A stretch of 64,000 bases of DNA from assembly GCA_029204225.1 (NCBI GenBank), contig CM055101.1:33239683-33303682 (forward strand), in the 5' to 3' direction. Positions 1 through 11,031 of this stretch are shown here, piece by piece. A program made the translations under genes and the position numbers. Below the pieces are notes generated by a model. The model worked only from the letters and a program-made list of their open reading frames with translations. It searched no databases and had not been told where the DNA came from. The DNA comes from Diphasiastrum complanatum (Eukaryota > Streptophyta > Lycopodiopsida > Lycopodiales > Lycopodiaceae). Within the stretch, counting starts at the first letter, position 1; each line of letters begins with the position of its first letter.

Positions 1-220
1 ATTCTAAGTTAATATTGGTACATAGTACCAAAAACAGAGGCAATAGGTACCAAACATTACGAATTGATATCCAAAATAGTTCGAAACAATAAAATAGTAC
101 CAAACAATACCAAAATTTAGGCAATTGGTAATAACATAGCACAAAATAACTAGTAGAAAGTCTCAAGCAGTCTTGGGTTGGTACTGACATAGTTTCAAAA
201 AGTACCAAAAAAGAATAGAT
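1..220. repeat. AT-rich DNA with scattered GTACCAAA repeats
   Basis: The octamer GTACCAAA or a one-base variant recurs at least five times in the first 220 bases (for example near 28, 50, 97 and 204), at irregular spacing. No open frame or transposon end accompanies it. It may be the internal minisatellite of an element that begins outside the window. Confidence 0.35.
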
Positions 221-2400
221 AATTTATTTTGCAGGTAGTGCTAGTTTCATTGCTGAATACATTGATGTTAGTTAATTGAGCCCATATGTTTTAAGAAGTG
301 TTAATGTATAGAATTTTGAGTTACATTTGAAAATTTTTTGTTGCATTTCTTCATGGAAGCAAGTCTGCAGTATTTTCATGACCTTCAAATATATCATGCT
401 GCTCTACTTAGTGATGTGCACTACCGCTTCGGCTAGTTTCTTCAAAAGAATCTTAGCCCCGGGCCTCATAAAACAATAGTAGTCTTCATGCACTCGGATT
501 ATGTTTCTTTTGAAGCAATTTAGAAAAGGGCATATGACTCCGTTTAGATCGAGGACAACCAATCGGCCCTAATTGGAATGTCATCCACAACTACATACAT
601 TGGCAATTTGCCACGCATATAGCCACGCATATAAGACAGGGGTCAATTTGGAGCTCGTTCGGTTTGCGTGGCAATTGGCAATCGTTGGCAATGCGTGTGG
701 CAACTGATGCGTGGTAGGGCCACTCGTGGAAGAGCCATGCCTGCAAATTTTCCGGCAGACAACAACCCGTCCTGCAAAGAAATGGTGAAAATTTTGAAAG
801 ATTTAAATTTCGTGGTTCTACCACGCGTGGCAATTTTTTTCAGAGAGCACCTTAAAAAGTTGTTGGTCGTCGGGGGCCCTAGTCATCATTGGAGTCTCAT
901 GTTTTATTCACCAAGGGGTGGGTGCTACAAACACATAAGCACAAGAAAATGACATCACCATAATGAGATTCATATTGCACAGCAGAAAAACTAAATGTCT
1001 TGTTTCTCTTTTAATGAAACAAATGTCTTTTTGACATATCAGATAGCAGTGACACTGATCACTCGGTGAATTTGGTCACACTTTATAACACGATAGGTAC
1101 CATTATTCTACTTTTAGTGCAATAGAGTGTGCACATATTACATCTTGCTTGCACGAGTTTTATTGTTATATGGTCTGGAGCGCTTTATCTTTTTGAGGAG
1201 ATAGAACTCTAATAATAGGGTATTGTCGCACAGATGTCTCAAGTTTAGAAGTGTGTAGAGTTTTACCTTCTCTTCTCTGGCCTCTTCCCGCGTTATTTTC
1301 CCTTTTTGAGACCCTCCAGCTTCATCACTTGCCTCTTCACTTTCCACATCCACAATTGGCACTATGCCATGTCATTCTAAACTAATTAGGTGATGACGCA
1401 TGTATATTCGCAACCGTAGAATGAGTCATGAATGCACCAACTGAATTACAAAATATTCTTGATTTAGTCTTATCCATTTATTGAGTCGGTGCCACTTCGT
1501 TTGTTCTTCCATTAAAGTATATTTCTTTGATGTAAGGCCTTCGACTTATATTTTTTCATACCTTGGTTTCTTAATCATTTTTATATATCTGAAGTCGGTT
1601 AGGTAAAGTCAATACATATGTCTTTTTTCATGATCCTTATGACATTACTAGGGTATCACAAGAAACAACATCAATGGAACTTCATCATCTTCATCATTTG
1701 GTGCTAATGGATCTAAGGAGGAGGCCATGTAGAGGCACTACATGTCTTTACATATTGATTGTAAGTAAGTTATATATAATGTTTAGTTTTATAATTTATT
1801 ACTCGTCAATCTATGCAAATAAATGACTATATGTCAAAATAGTTCAATGTTGATTTTTACCTAGGGTTGTAAGGTCGAAATAAAGCTATTCTAATTTTGA
1901 ACTTAAGGTAGAAAATTAGAACGTAGTCAATGGGTGACTTGAACAATATAGTGCATAGTTTTTCTTAGTAAGTCATGCTAAGACGATAGCAATATCTCTT
2001 ATCAAATACATTGCTGATGCAATTCCTTTGATCTGATGCTTGCTATGCATTTTATTATGTACTTATATGCAACACATTGTTACTTTATTGGTCGTCAGCC
2101 TATAAGCTGATTGTACAGTGATGCGAGTGAGAAGTTCAAAGTAGTAATGATAGTCCTTGAGACGTGAAGTGTAATCGTTCGGTTTGAACATCTTCTAAAG
2201 ATTGTCGAGTCGATGGTGTCGACTATTGACCTAGAATTGACACTTTCAACATAGAATGGCATTTAGCAGGAGATCTGAAGACATTAAAATGTATGTTCAA
2301 TGTATCCCATGGCACTAACTCTAAACAACCTTGTTTGTACTGCATGAAGATAGCAAAAGACATGACAAGGAGTACATGAATATCAAGAGATCAAGAAGAC
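221..2400. other. Intergenic DNA, no supported gene
   Basis: No convincing coding region is seen. A cluster of GCGTGGCAA and TTGGCAAT words in both orientations lies at about 600-730 and could be the subterminal region of an old DNA transposon. A - strand frame at 1138-1362 has an acidic then basic composition (motif VESEEASDEAGG) that looks coding-like, but it is short and has no recognisable relatives. Confidence 0.4.
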
Positions 2401-3290
2401 TCTAGTTAGAAACTCGTACTACCGATTCCTCTTCAGAATGTTCATATCTGTACATTGCATGCAGAGGTGCATATAATAGAAAAAATAACATATCTTCACA
2501 TCTTGTTTGCATGGAATTCTGAGACAGTCATCTTCGAAGGAAGCTATTTCCATATTAGAGGATGTGTTGTCTAAAACAAGCTTACATAAAGGCCATGTTA
2601 AAATAAAAAAAGATGACAAGCTATCAGGTAAAACAAGAAATATTCCATGCAAGCCGAGAGCATTGGAGGATCCAAAGCTTGTAAATTGTTATTAAATTAT
2701 TCTGGTAGAGAATCCAAGATTCAATACTCGGTTTGGAAAGAGATAATAGCTACAACTCAAGATTTCAAAAAAGAAGGTTCTACTCGTCTACACAAAGTAG
2801 AAGTTTGGAGAAAATTAGACAACATGGTGAAATACTTGAGAAAAGATAAATTTTCAAATATTGATGTACAAATGATACTGAAAACAACCAGTGAATTTGT
2901 GGATGCAGTTTGAAGTACATGGGGTGTAGATCATATAACACATTATATGGTAAGATTTCGATGTTACACTATTATAGACAAATATGTGCAATTAAATTTA
3001 GATACTTTTGGTACTGATTTAGATTTTGTTTTTATGACATATAGCACATATTACGGCATCATTCAACATTGGGAAATAGTGGAAGTCTTAGCATATGGTC
3101 ATCGCAAGGAACGTAAAAATCTCATTGGCAAGCAAGAGCGGCATTTCATAAAAGTACACAATATGGTGGGACTAGCACAAAGAACAGCTACATACTGCAA
3201 CTTTTTCAATGGTTTTACAGAAGAATCCAAATTCATCATAATACAAAATCGACGAATTATAATAGAATTTCAAAAAGCATGCAAATTTAT
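2401..3290 (+). pseudogene. Decayed transposase-like reading frame, family not identified
   Basis: Read in one frame, the segment gives a block from about 2413 (LQNVHICTLHAEVHIIEK), several stops, then a longer run from 2647 to 3260 broken by one stop at 2911. Around 3065-3250 the +1 frame is the more protein-like one: it reads SIWSSQG, then KSHWQARAAFHKSTQYGG and LFQWFYRRI. From memory, the pattern W-S-x-Q-G then S-H-x-x-A then Q-x-G-G resembles the C-terminal part of large uncharacterised transposon ORFs in plants and animals; I cannot name the superfamily. Frameshifts and stops mean it is not functional. The 3' side is cut near 3290 by the neighbouring Copia relic. The alternative is a decayed host gene. 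Confidence 0.4.
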
Positions 3291-3950
3291 ACAAGAGATT
3301 TCTTCCTTTGTAATGAAACAAGCATCACCACCAAACTTTACCATGTATCCTTTCTCTATCATTTGACCAACACTTAGCAAATTCTTTGAAAGTGAAGGAA
3401 TGTAAAGAACACCATCAAGTCTTGCTTTCCTATTAGTAGAGAGAAAAATAGGAACTGAACCAATACCTTCAGTCACACACTCACCACCATTGGCCATGTG
3501 AATTGCTTTCTTGGCTCCATCACAAGTGACCAAAGAAGTAAAAAACTCCTTGTGACTAGTCATGTGTGAACTAGCTCCACTATCAATCCACCACGAATCT
3601 TTGTCAACTTCACTTGATATTGGACTTGAAAAACACATCAAAAGAGAATCACCACCACCTAGATCCTCATCATCAGTAGTAAAGTTGATTTTCTTGCTTC
3701 CTTCATCTCTTTGCTTCTTCAAACATTCATTTGCAAAATGCCCTTTGATTCCACAATAAAAGCATTTCAACTTAGACTTATCTTTTTTTTTGTCAAAAGA
3801 AGAAGTCTCACCTTGATCTTGCCCTTTAGACCACTTGCCTTTGCCTTTGCCCTTGAACCTGCCTTTGATGAACATAGCCTCCTCTTTATAATGAGATGTC
3901 GATGTAGATCCACCTCCTATTGATTGAAGCCTATACTCCTCATTCACCAA
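3270..3950 (-). pseudogene. Copia gag C-terminus and protease
   Basis: Frame of 226 codons continuing the gag frame upstream at 3944-4498 after a break. It starts with basic linker sequence rich in K and G, then a CCHC zinc knuckle (CFYCGIKGHFANEC, about residues 62-75), an acidic stretch, and the aspartic protease active site DSGASSHM (about residues 122-129) followed by the usual ILYIPSLSKNLLSVG-like segment (here LYIPSLSKNLLSVGQM). This order, knuckle then DSGAS protease, is that of Ty1/Copia polyproteins. Integrase, RT and RNase H are missing: the frame ends at about 3290 where the transposase-like relic begins, so the element is 3'-truncated. Confidence 0.8.
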
Positions 3951-4498
3951 GACTCTTGAGAATCCACAATACTTGGCAAAGTCTTTTGAATAGCAAAACT
4001 TTGAACAAGATTAGCATGATCATCCAACAAGCCATTAAGTATAACTTGAACAAGTTCTACTTCCTTAACGCTTTCGTCAATACATGTTAGCTCATCATTG
4101 AATGCCTTAGTTCTAAAAAAAAAAAAAGCATGAGTACTCTCTTCCTTCTTTTGCAAACTTTGAAAGATTTGCCTTTTAAAAGTAAGAACTCTTGATGTAG
4201 ACTTGGATTCATAAAGCTTCTTCAAATCTTCCCAAGCCTCCAAAGATGATGTGCACTTACCAACTTCCTTGAGAAGTTCATTGATAGCATTCATCTTAAT
4301 CATGTGTAGAGCTTTCTTTGCTCTCTTGTCATACCTCACTTGATCTTGAGGTGCTTGAGGCCTCTCCTCCACACCTACAACAATCTCCATCAATTCATTC
4401 ATCTCCAATAAGGACTCCATCCTCACCTTCCAAGTAGAATAGTTGATTGAGGTAAGCCTATCATTGCCTTCCAACATAAATCCACCACTTGTAGCCAT
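3944..4498 (-). pseudogene. Copia gag N-terminal region
   Basis: 184-codon frame beginning MATSGGFMLEGNDRLTSINY with the conserved gag start of Copia elements (N-Y-S-T-W-K followed by M-E-x-x-L), a central W-x-x-L-x-x-x-Y segment, and a C-terminal part around VQVILNGLLDDHANLVQSF. It stops at 3944 just where the zinc-knuckle frame begins, a frameshift or stop separating two parts of one polyprotein. A poly(A) run at about 4118-4128 translates to a run of Phe and may be a slippage site. Three relatives of this gag occur at 28.9, 29.9-30.3 and 31.2-31.5 kb in this window. Confidence 0.75.
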
Positions 4499-5570
4499 GT
4501 TGCAATGACCTGATCTTCTTCTCTCAACATGTTACAATTCACAAAGCATTCTCTTGAATGTCAACAAATGAACTCAAGAAGAAATCACAAAGATATGGAA
4601 CCTCTCAGATCTCTTCTAGCACTCTAACTAGAAAATCAACACATAGAATAGTGAAATCTTGATCAACCTATGATCTATCCTCAATCTAATGATTGTTGCC
4701 ACTTCCTAAGATTGAAACACACTCAAATGAGGTTCAGGACCTCACAAACTAGAGATCCAATCAAAATTAGGGTTTTGACAAAATCACAAAAAATTGAATA
4801 TCTCAAATTCTACATGCAATTTCTAGAAACTTGATATATCTTCTTGTAGACTCCAATGAGACCTATCTAAAGCACCAAATATCATCTAAATCTAGTAAAC
4901 CAAGTGTGAAATCGGAATTGATCAAGTATATAACCCTATATTGAGTTTTGACCAACAAAAGATCAATTCTACACATGGAAAAGTGTGTATTTTTTAGTAG
5001 AGATCAATCTAGCATGCTCTAGCATTGGTAACTCCTCCAAATCCTTGCTAAAGATGATTGCCGTCTGTACAATTACAGTACTCTACTATATTTCACGCGT
5101 GTGGAACCAAAAATAGCAAAATATGAGCATTCTGCACACAAAATTGCAAGATATCACCAAGATAGTGCACCAATGAGTAGCAGAACCCAAAGAGGACCAT
5201 GTATAATGATCAAATGAGAGAGAGAAGAGAGAAGATGTGTCTCTCCACGAGTTACAACCTTTTATAGAGTGTCCAAACCCTATTTGGCCACTTGGTTTTC
5301 CCTCCAAAATGTAAACCTTACTATTTTTGGGTCTAGATTCAATGTACCCAAAGTTCAAATTTGAATTCTCTCAAACTCAACTACCAACTTTCTCAAACTT
5401 TCAAAAAAGTGTTTATTGAATGTATTTTAAACTAATATAACTTCAAAAAGTTTATCTCTAAGTCTTAAATGAGTTTTGGCCTCTTATTGACAATTTACTA
5501 AAATATGACTAAACCTAGTTGAAATCTCTCACACTTGGTTTGTCTTGTACAATACAAAGCTCTTTTTTGA
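4499..5570 (-). mobile_element. Copia 5' leader and candidate 5' LTR
   Basis: From 4499 to about 5055 the DNA matches, by eye, the leader of the related element at 29.12-29.7 kb (shared words such as the ATTAGGGTTTTGACAAAATC block near 4770 and 29390). From about 5070 to 5570 the sequence changes; it contains a TATA-like CTATAAAAGG on the - strand near 5262-5271 followed by a CT-rich stretch, as expected in the U3-R part of an LTR. No initiator-tRNA primer site is seen at the boundary, so the LTR may be from a different insertion. Confidence 0.4.
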
Positions 5571-5737
5571 GTGGTACAATCTACAAGTTGATGTAGATAT
5601 TGAAAAGATAAATTTTTGTTCATATGTTGTTCTTTCATTTTAAATCTTATTTCGTTAGTGTGATTGTTAGTTATTTACTCATTCACCTGGTTTGTGATGA
5701 CAATTCACTCTTGAGCCATACAATCCTTACAAAGTGT

Positions 5738-6030
5738 ATAGATTGCGGCAAGAGTTGATCAAAACATTTGTACAGAATGGCGTAAGTTTTGTGCCTGAGC
5801 TTGAGGGTGTTGTAAAGAATGTTGCTCCTGCCCTAACAGCCTTTTAGGTTGCTCAAGATGTAGATCTTATCATATACGATCAAAGAGGCATAGAAGTCAT
5901 TTCTAATATAGAGGAAGGCGAAATTACAGGACAATAGATTGTTGCCTTGACAGCTCCTGGTACTTATATAGAAAATATAAATAAAATTGTGGAATGGGAT
6001 CTCAATTGTAAACATGTATATATTACCATC
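5738..6030 (+). pseudogene. Relic reading frame interrupted by TAG codons
   Basis: One frame from about 5738 reads about 95 codons with only two internal stops, both TAG, before a third TAG near 6030. Coding-looking pieces include RQELIKTFVQNGVSFVPELE, VAQDVDLIIYDQRGIEVI and APGTYIENINKIVEWDL. I do not recognise the family. All interruptions being CAG/CAA-to-TAG type changes fits decay by C-to-T mutation at methylated sites. It could belong to the same kind of element as the frame at the right window edge, but I see no direct match. Confidence 0.35.
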
Positions 6031-6223
6031 TAGAAAAGGAGATACAATCTTACATGTAATTAATCCATTTATGGGTTTTTACTGATATCCATATAGATTT
6101 TTACAATCAAGTTGTGTTCATAGTACAATACTAGATTGCAATTTTTCTAGATTAATAAAAAAAACAAGATTTTTGTTTTGTCTTGAGTAACGACGATGGA
6201 CATGTATTTTCTAATAATAAATC

Positions 6224-7674
6224 TCAGTGTTCTTCCATCAGTTGGATAGTTTCGCCATTTTCTGCATTTGATCTCGAGCTCATGTCTTTCATGTACTTGC
6301 ATAAATTTAACACAAAGTATGTTACATTTAGTATAAAGATTATACGAGCAATCTTTTAAAGAAATTATACATAAAGAATAGAGTGTTTTCAGTTACTTAC
6401 GAGTTTATCATTTGAAATGAATCTGAAGTTTGAAAGTATATCATCTTGTAGGAGCAACAGTTCCTGCTTGATGTAATTTAGGCTCCAATCTTCTTCCACC
6501 TCAACACATGTCAAAAGTGCATCATTGCATATTATTTCAATATTTTTTTGCTTGCTTCCAAGTCTTGATTCAGTGGCACCCATCCACTCCTGCTTTTTTT
6601 TCATCTTTGATAATGCTTCTTGGTTTCCAAGGGAAGGCTCAAACCTGAGACCAAAGAAACTTTGGATGTTAAGCTAACCAATGGAGCCAACCCCGTTGGC
6701 TCATCTTTGATAATGGAAGCATAGGCTCAACATTTGCTTTTCTATTTGATAGCGAAAGCACATGAAAGACATTTTAATTCTGAATTATATTTTTCCATCT
6801 GATTTTTTGTCCCAGCCTTCATCCATAAGTTTAGATAAGAAACTATTTGATAAGTTTTTGCATACAAACATTGTTGGGGTTCTGTGTACATTGACACTTA
6901 AAAAGAAATCCACAAATATATTTAAAGAACTAAACCAACTTATTCGAACTGTTTTTGATCTCGTGCTTATCTTTAATGAATTTTTTATATCATTATATAG
7001 CTTGCAACGAAATGATTTTGATACTGTAGCATTTGGAGCAACCCATTCATCACTTTTAAAACTAGGTAATGGAATTGGGATTATTTGCCCAAAATTTTAT
7101 TTTAAATTAGGAATGTACATTGATTCATAAAAAAAGATCCCACAATCAACAAGACCTTTTGCAGTTCTATCTCTATATTGCAATTGTCCAATATTAGTGT
7201 GTACTACATCCAACACACGTACAGATCCACTTGGCTCCCATTCATCTATATTGGATGGATATAAATCTGCAAGAGAAAAATGATCAGATTGGCAAGTTTA
7301 GTAATAGATGATAAAGAATGACAAAAAATCAAAGTATTGTAATATATCAATACTCATAGTTGTTTTTTTTTGTGATCTTGATGGTTGAATTCTTGCACAT
7401 TAATCTTTGAATGCATATATACATGTTGGACTAAAATTTCAGAAATAGATTTTCCTCCTAATAATGTTCTGAAATCCAAAACTCTGGCCTTCCAATAAGA
7501 TCGAAATGATAGCATCGTCCTTTTGCTTTTTTGAAATGTTCCTTTTGATGATGGATGCATCAGAACCCAAGAGTTTTTTGAATATTTTCTTGTCACCCAT
7601 AATCCATTTTCATCTTTCTCATTGAAGAGAAGCACAGAGTCGATTGAGGAGCACTACTTCCTTGAAGGCGCCAT
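6224..7674 (-). pseudogene. Decayed multi-exon gene, unknown family
   Basis: Read on the - strand the segment has four coding blocks. Block 1 starts at an ATG at 7672-7674 (MAPSRK, then a stop) and continues to about 7355 (SVLLFNEKDENGLWVTRKYS). It ends in a 9-base A run where one missing A shifts the frame; a GT donor follows. An acceptor TCTCTTGCAG at about 7265-7275 opens block 2 (YPSNIDEWEPSGSVRVLD), which runs to about 6770 with one stop. Block 3 (about 6640-6407, FEPSLGNQEALSK to FRFISNDKL) follows an acceptor GGTCTCAG and ends at a good donor GTAAGT. Block 4 (YMKDMSSRSNAENG, stop 6224-6226) follows TTTATGCAAG. The retained splice sites argue for a former nuclear gene and not a retrocopy. 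Two stops and a frameshift argue against function. Block 1 to 4 show no domain I know. Confidence 0.5.
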
Positions 7675-7689
7675 TCATTATGTGCAAAC

Positions 7690-8996
7690 CAAAATTTGAA
7701 ACAGTAAACTATGAATATGAGAATATGTGTAGGCAAAAAGCCATGAATATGAAACTATGTTTAGGCACAAATTTGAAACACTGAATTATTTGGCGCTATG
7801 AGTCAACTCTAGTTAACCTTGTAAACCGTGATTTGACAATGCATTTACATTAATACTACATCGATTTTCTCAATCCAACCATCTATCATATTCATTTTCA
7901 ATATTTTTGGGCCTCTTCAGGTAGTGATGATCTGGAAGGGCAGGCCTCAACATCCAATAGCATTTGCACATGCTACCCAATGAAACATTTATATATTTAA
8001 AAAGTTTTTACTTTATTTATATCTGAGAAAAGCTACGTTACATAGAAGAAGATATCAAAGTTTCTATTGGTCCACATGGCTACAAAAATGAGAAAAAATA
8101 ATAATCTTGAACATGTCTTGAACTTGCGTGCATTTCTGTAGGTTCTTCATCTGTTGCAGGTTTATGAGTAAACAACCAAGTCTGGGACTCTGTCGTGGAT
8201 ACCTAAAAGGAATAGATGGTAATTTATACAGAGGCAACTAGATTGAATGGGGGTTGAAGTGGATTCAAAATACCAATAGTAGCAAAATTTAACTTGCCTA
8301 TGAGCACCATATTGAATCTTCTTATGACTAATCTGGTGCACCAAAACTCCAAAACAGATCAAACTATGTAATTTGATAGTCATATTATCAATCATAGTGG
8401 TTCTACAATTCTCCCAAAATTTGACTTCTAGTAGCTACTAATCTACAACTCACCAAGGCCTTCGATACGAGGTAAATAATCATTTGTGTAGTTATTCTAC
8501 ATTCAAATGAGACGTCAATTATCAAAACTCGTAGATAACAAAAAAAAGAAAAAAAAAAAAAAAAAAAAAGATAAGCAACTCCAAAGAACTATATTCATAA
8601 GTAATTGAAAGAAGGACTACATATAGAGGACTCAGATTTTTTGGGAGTACTACTACATGGTAAGGTGATCTTCATTATGAGATGACTATCCTGACTCTAT
8701 AAACTCGGGTGCCATCAATGTGACACTTGCCATAATAGCATGAACACACAAAAGAAAATAATTGCTACTTATAGAAAAGCATGTCCATCATAATCTAAAT
8801 AGGCCTTACATTATGTTTAATAGGTACAAAGTCTCTCTTGTCAAGGAATGGTCAAATTATGGATGATCATGAAAGAGATTTTTCTTTAGAATATCAGTTT
8901 AATTTCATTTTAGCTCAAAATTCAAGAAAGGTATGCTTTATGATCTTTTGGCTTATATTCCATCTTTCATCTTTGGAAATATTCATTAATGTTAGA
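7690..8996. other. Intergenic AT-rich DNA with a poly(A) tract
   Basis: No supported gene. A long A-rich tract at 8540-8570 (two G interruptions) could be the tail of a retroposed sequence, but no matching coding body lies upstream. The short open frames here have no recognisable domain. Confidence 0.4.
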
Positions 8997-9057
8997 GACA
9001 AAAGTATCTCTAATATGGTTGCATGAAGGAAGAGATGGCTCTATGCTAGGTTCTTGA

Positions 9058-9282
9058 TTGTGTCATGATACTAGAGAGGATTTATCTTTAGGAAATTGTT
9101 ATGACAAAGAGGATGTATTTGGTTGTGACAAAGTGGTAAAGACTAAAGAGGATGTTTCTTTAGTATGTATTTGTAACAACAAAGGACCTACTAGAGAGGA
9201 TGTATCTTTGGTATGTAGTTGTTGCAAAGGAAATAGCAAGTTCATTTTGGAATGGCAATCCAAAAAAAATATCATTTGTTGA
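9058..9282 (+). repeat. Degenerate coding-like minisatellite (REDVSLVC repeats)
   Basis: Four degenerate copies of a 40-75-bp unit follow one another; in frame they read REDLSLGNCY, KEDVF, KEDVSLVCICNN and REDVSLVCSCC. An open frame of 74 codons covers them. The frame may be a by-product of the repeat. I do not recognise a protein family. Confidence 0.4.
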
Positions 9283-9941
9283 AGGTGGAAATCTTCATCA
9301 AGGATTTGATAAAGAGTCAAATTAACACAAACGGCAAAACTCTACATCATGGTGGTTGATAGCTTTGCAACAAGTTTTTAAACATGTGTATCACAAGAGA
9401 TAACCAACTCTCAAACTCAAGAATACTTATAGATGGGGCAGATGAGAGGAAATGTAGGAGACTTTATGAGTTTGTCATTTGTTACTTTGGTGAGGATATT
9501 GGTTGTGCTAAGTTGTTATGGATGGGTTGCCAAGAGAGGCCTTAGTTGGCAAGATATCACATGTTTTATTTTTAAGAAAGAAAATTGAGTGTAGTGTTTT
9601 TTAGAGACTTTGCTAGTACTTGTTATGTACATGCCTTTTCCAGATTATGTAAGGCTAGGGAGAATGTAAAAACTACATAAGGTGTTTTGTAATTTGTGAT
9701 GGAAAAATAAGGAGTATAGGTGTGTTTTTCGAGGAAAAAATGGTAGCCAAAATCAACATTGTTGTACAATGTTTTTGTATATCATATGTTATTATTTGGT
9801 TATGGCAAACCAACAAGCAAATATCAAAATCATTGGATGTGTGAAGCACTACTCAATACATCAACATATTGCCAAATTTATGATTCCCTACCAAAAGCTA
9901 AAAATAGACACTCCAAAATCCACCATTTGATCCAATAACAA

Positions 9942-10459
9942 GCCTTGTTGTGATACCATTGTGAAGATGCCCCCAATGAACCAACTTACAAGGACATCGT
10001 GCCTTCAAACCACCCAACCAGCAAGAAGCTCAAGATCAATCAACCTAAGCTTCACCCCCAAGATATAGAATGTGAATGCTTGATGAGAGAGAAGAGACAT
10101 GTATACAAAACTTGAAAGTAGATGGTAAGTTTACATTAAGATTTATAGACCCCAGTGACATGTACATTTGCACATGCAACCCCCACACTAACTAGACTCA
10201 ACTCCAGTTCCAACTAAAAGTCTTTGATCATGCATATAGTAGTCACATACCAAGTGTTGCTCCACATGTCACTATTGTAATACCTTAGGCCCTATCAAGG
10301 TTGTCAATTATCATATTAGCCTTGAATGAAAATTTGAGGCTTAATTAATAAACTCAACATTGGAGGCCTAACTCCCACATGATAAATATCAAATCTATGA
10401 TAATATTTACACTTCTTTCATATACTACTACTTAGCTATGGACATAGAAATCACAACAC
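9942..10459 (-). mobile_element. Candidate LTR with tRNA-primer-like site
   Basis: On the - strand the sequence ending CTTCACA at 9960 is followed one base later by TGGTATCACAACAAGGC (9942-9958), whose first eight bases match the usual initiator-tRNA primer site of plant LTR elements. The far end could be TGTTGTGATT near 10457. No coding body is visible below 9942, so this is a weak call. Confidence 0.3.
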
Positions 10460-10551
10460 TAGCTGGAGAGAGAAAATAGACATTGTAGTCAAGGTAGACA
10501 CTTTCTTCTCTCAGCTTCACTGAGAATAGAGTGAGATACAAATAAAAGAGA
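10460..10551. repeat. Direct repeat copy 1 (partner at 11290)
   Basis: About 92 bases starting GCTGGAGAGAGAAAATAGAC match, with a few changes, the block at 11290-11384. Between the two copies lie about 740 bases including the miniature LTR element at 10772-11175. Removing that element leaves the copies about 330 bases apart, so they are an older duplication or the ends of an older element. Confidence 0.6.
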
Positions 10552-10766
10552 TCTATCTTATAACAATGTCTTGTCCAATGCTCACATTTGGAACCTTCTA
10601 GGTCAAGTTACCATTAAGCCATATGCTAATCTTAGCCATCTATTTACATCAATGGCTTAGGTGCATCAACATGAGATGCATAATAAGTTACTATGACTAG
10701 AGGACAAAACCCAATTTCTTTCTTGTTGGCTTTGACTTTGGCCACACTTTGACTTTGATCAATGTC

Positions 10767-10771
10767 CAAGA
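10767..10771. other. Target site duplication, left copy (CAAGA)
   Basis: CAAGA abuts the left LTR of the miniature element and is repeated exactly at 11176-11180 next to the right LTR. Five-base duplications are the signature of LTR retroelement integrase. Confidence 0.85.
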
Positions 10772-10915
10772 TGTTAGAAATCCATAAATCAAAATATGGA
10801 TGGACAGACTAGGATTGGATCCCAGGACCTCCCTCATACCGGATGGGATGCTCTACCACTGAGCTATCCGCCCTGTTTGATAGTTCTCTCTAGAGTGTGG
10901 ATTGATATTCCAACA
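10772..10915 (-). repeat. TRIM 3' LTR
   Basis: 144-bp LTR, the downstream copy of the - strand element. Its tRNA-like part keeps the first acceptor base (G at position 1) but its B-box core reads GGATCCAATCC where the other LTR has GGTTCGAATCC. Confidence 0.9.
10801..10873 (-). other. tRNA-like sequence in TRIM 3' LTR
   Basis: 73 bases fold by eye into a 7-bp acceptor stem (GGGCGGA with TCTGTCC, two G-U pairs), a GCTC/GAGC D stem with A-box-like TAGCTCAGTGG, and a T arm with a changed loop. The anticodon arm is imperfect (TCCC/GGGA with an 11-base loop). So it is tRNA-derived but not a working tRNA gene; the damaged B box suggests this copy would not recruit TFIIIC well. Confidence 0.65.
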
Positions 10916-10925
10916 CCCCCCCTCA
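10916..10925 (-). other. TRIM polypurine tract
   Basis: On the - strand TGAGGGGGGG ends directly at the first base of the 3' LTR, as expected for the plus-strand primer. Confidence 0.85.
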
Positions 10926-11018
10926 AGCCACACTTGGTTAGGGTCCTAGCTGTCACCTGCCCCAGAACTTAGGCCACCTAACCATGGCTTTGACACCATG
11001 AACTGTTAGGTCTAACTT

Positions 11019-11031
11019 GGCTCTGATACCA
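11019..11031 (-). other. TRIM primer binding site (initiator tRNA-Met)
   Basis: TGGTATCAGAGCC starts at the base after the 5' LTR. It is the standard complement of the plant initiator tRNA-Met 3' end used by most plant Copia elements and TRIMs. Confidence 0.9.
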
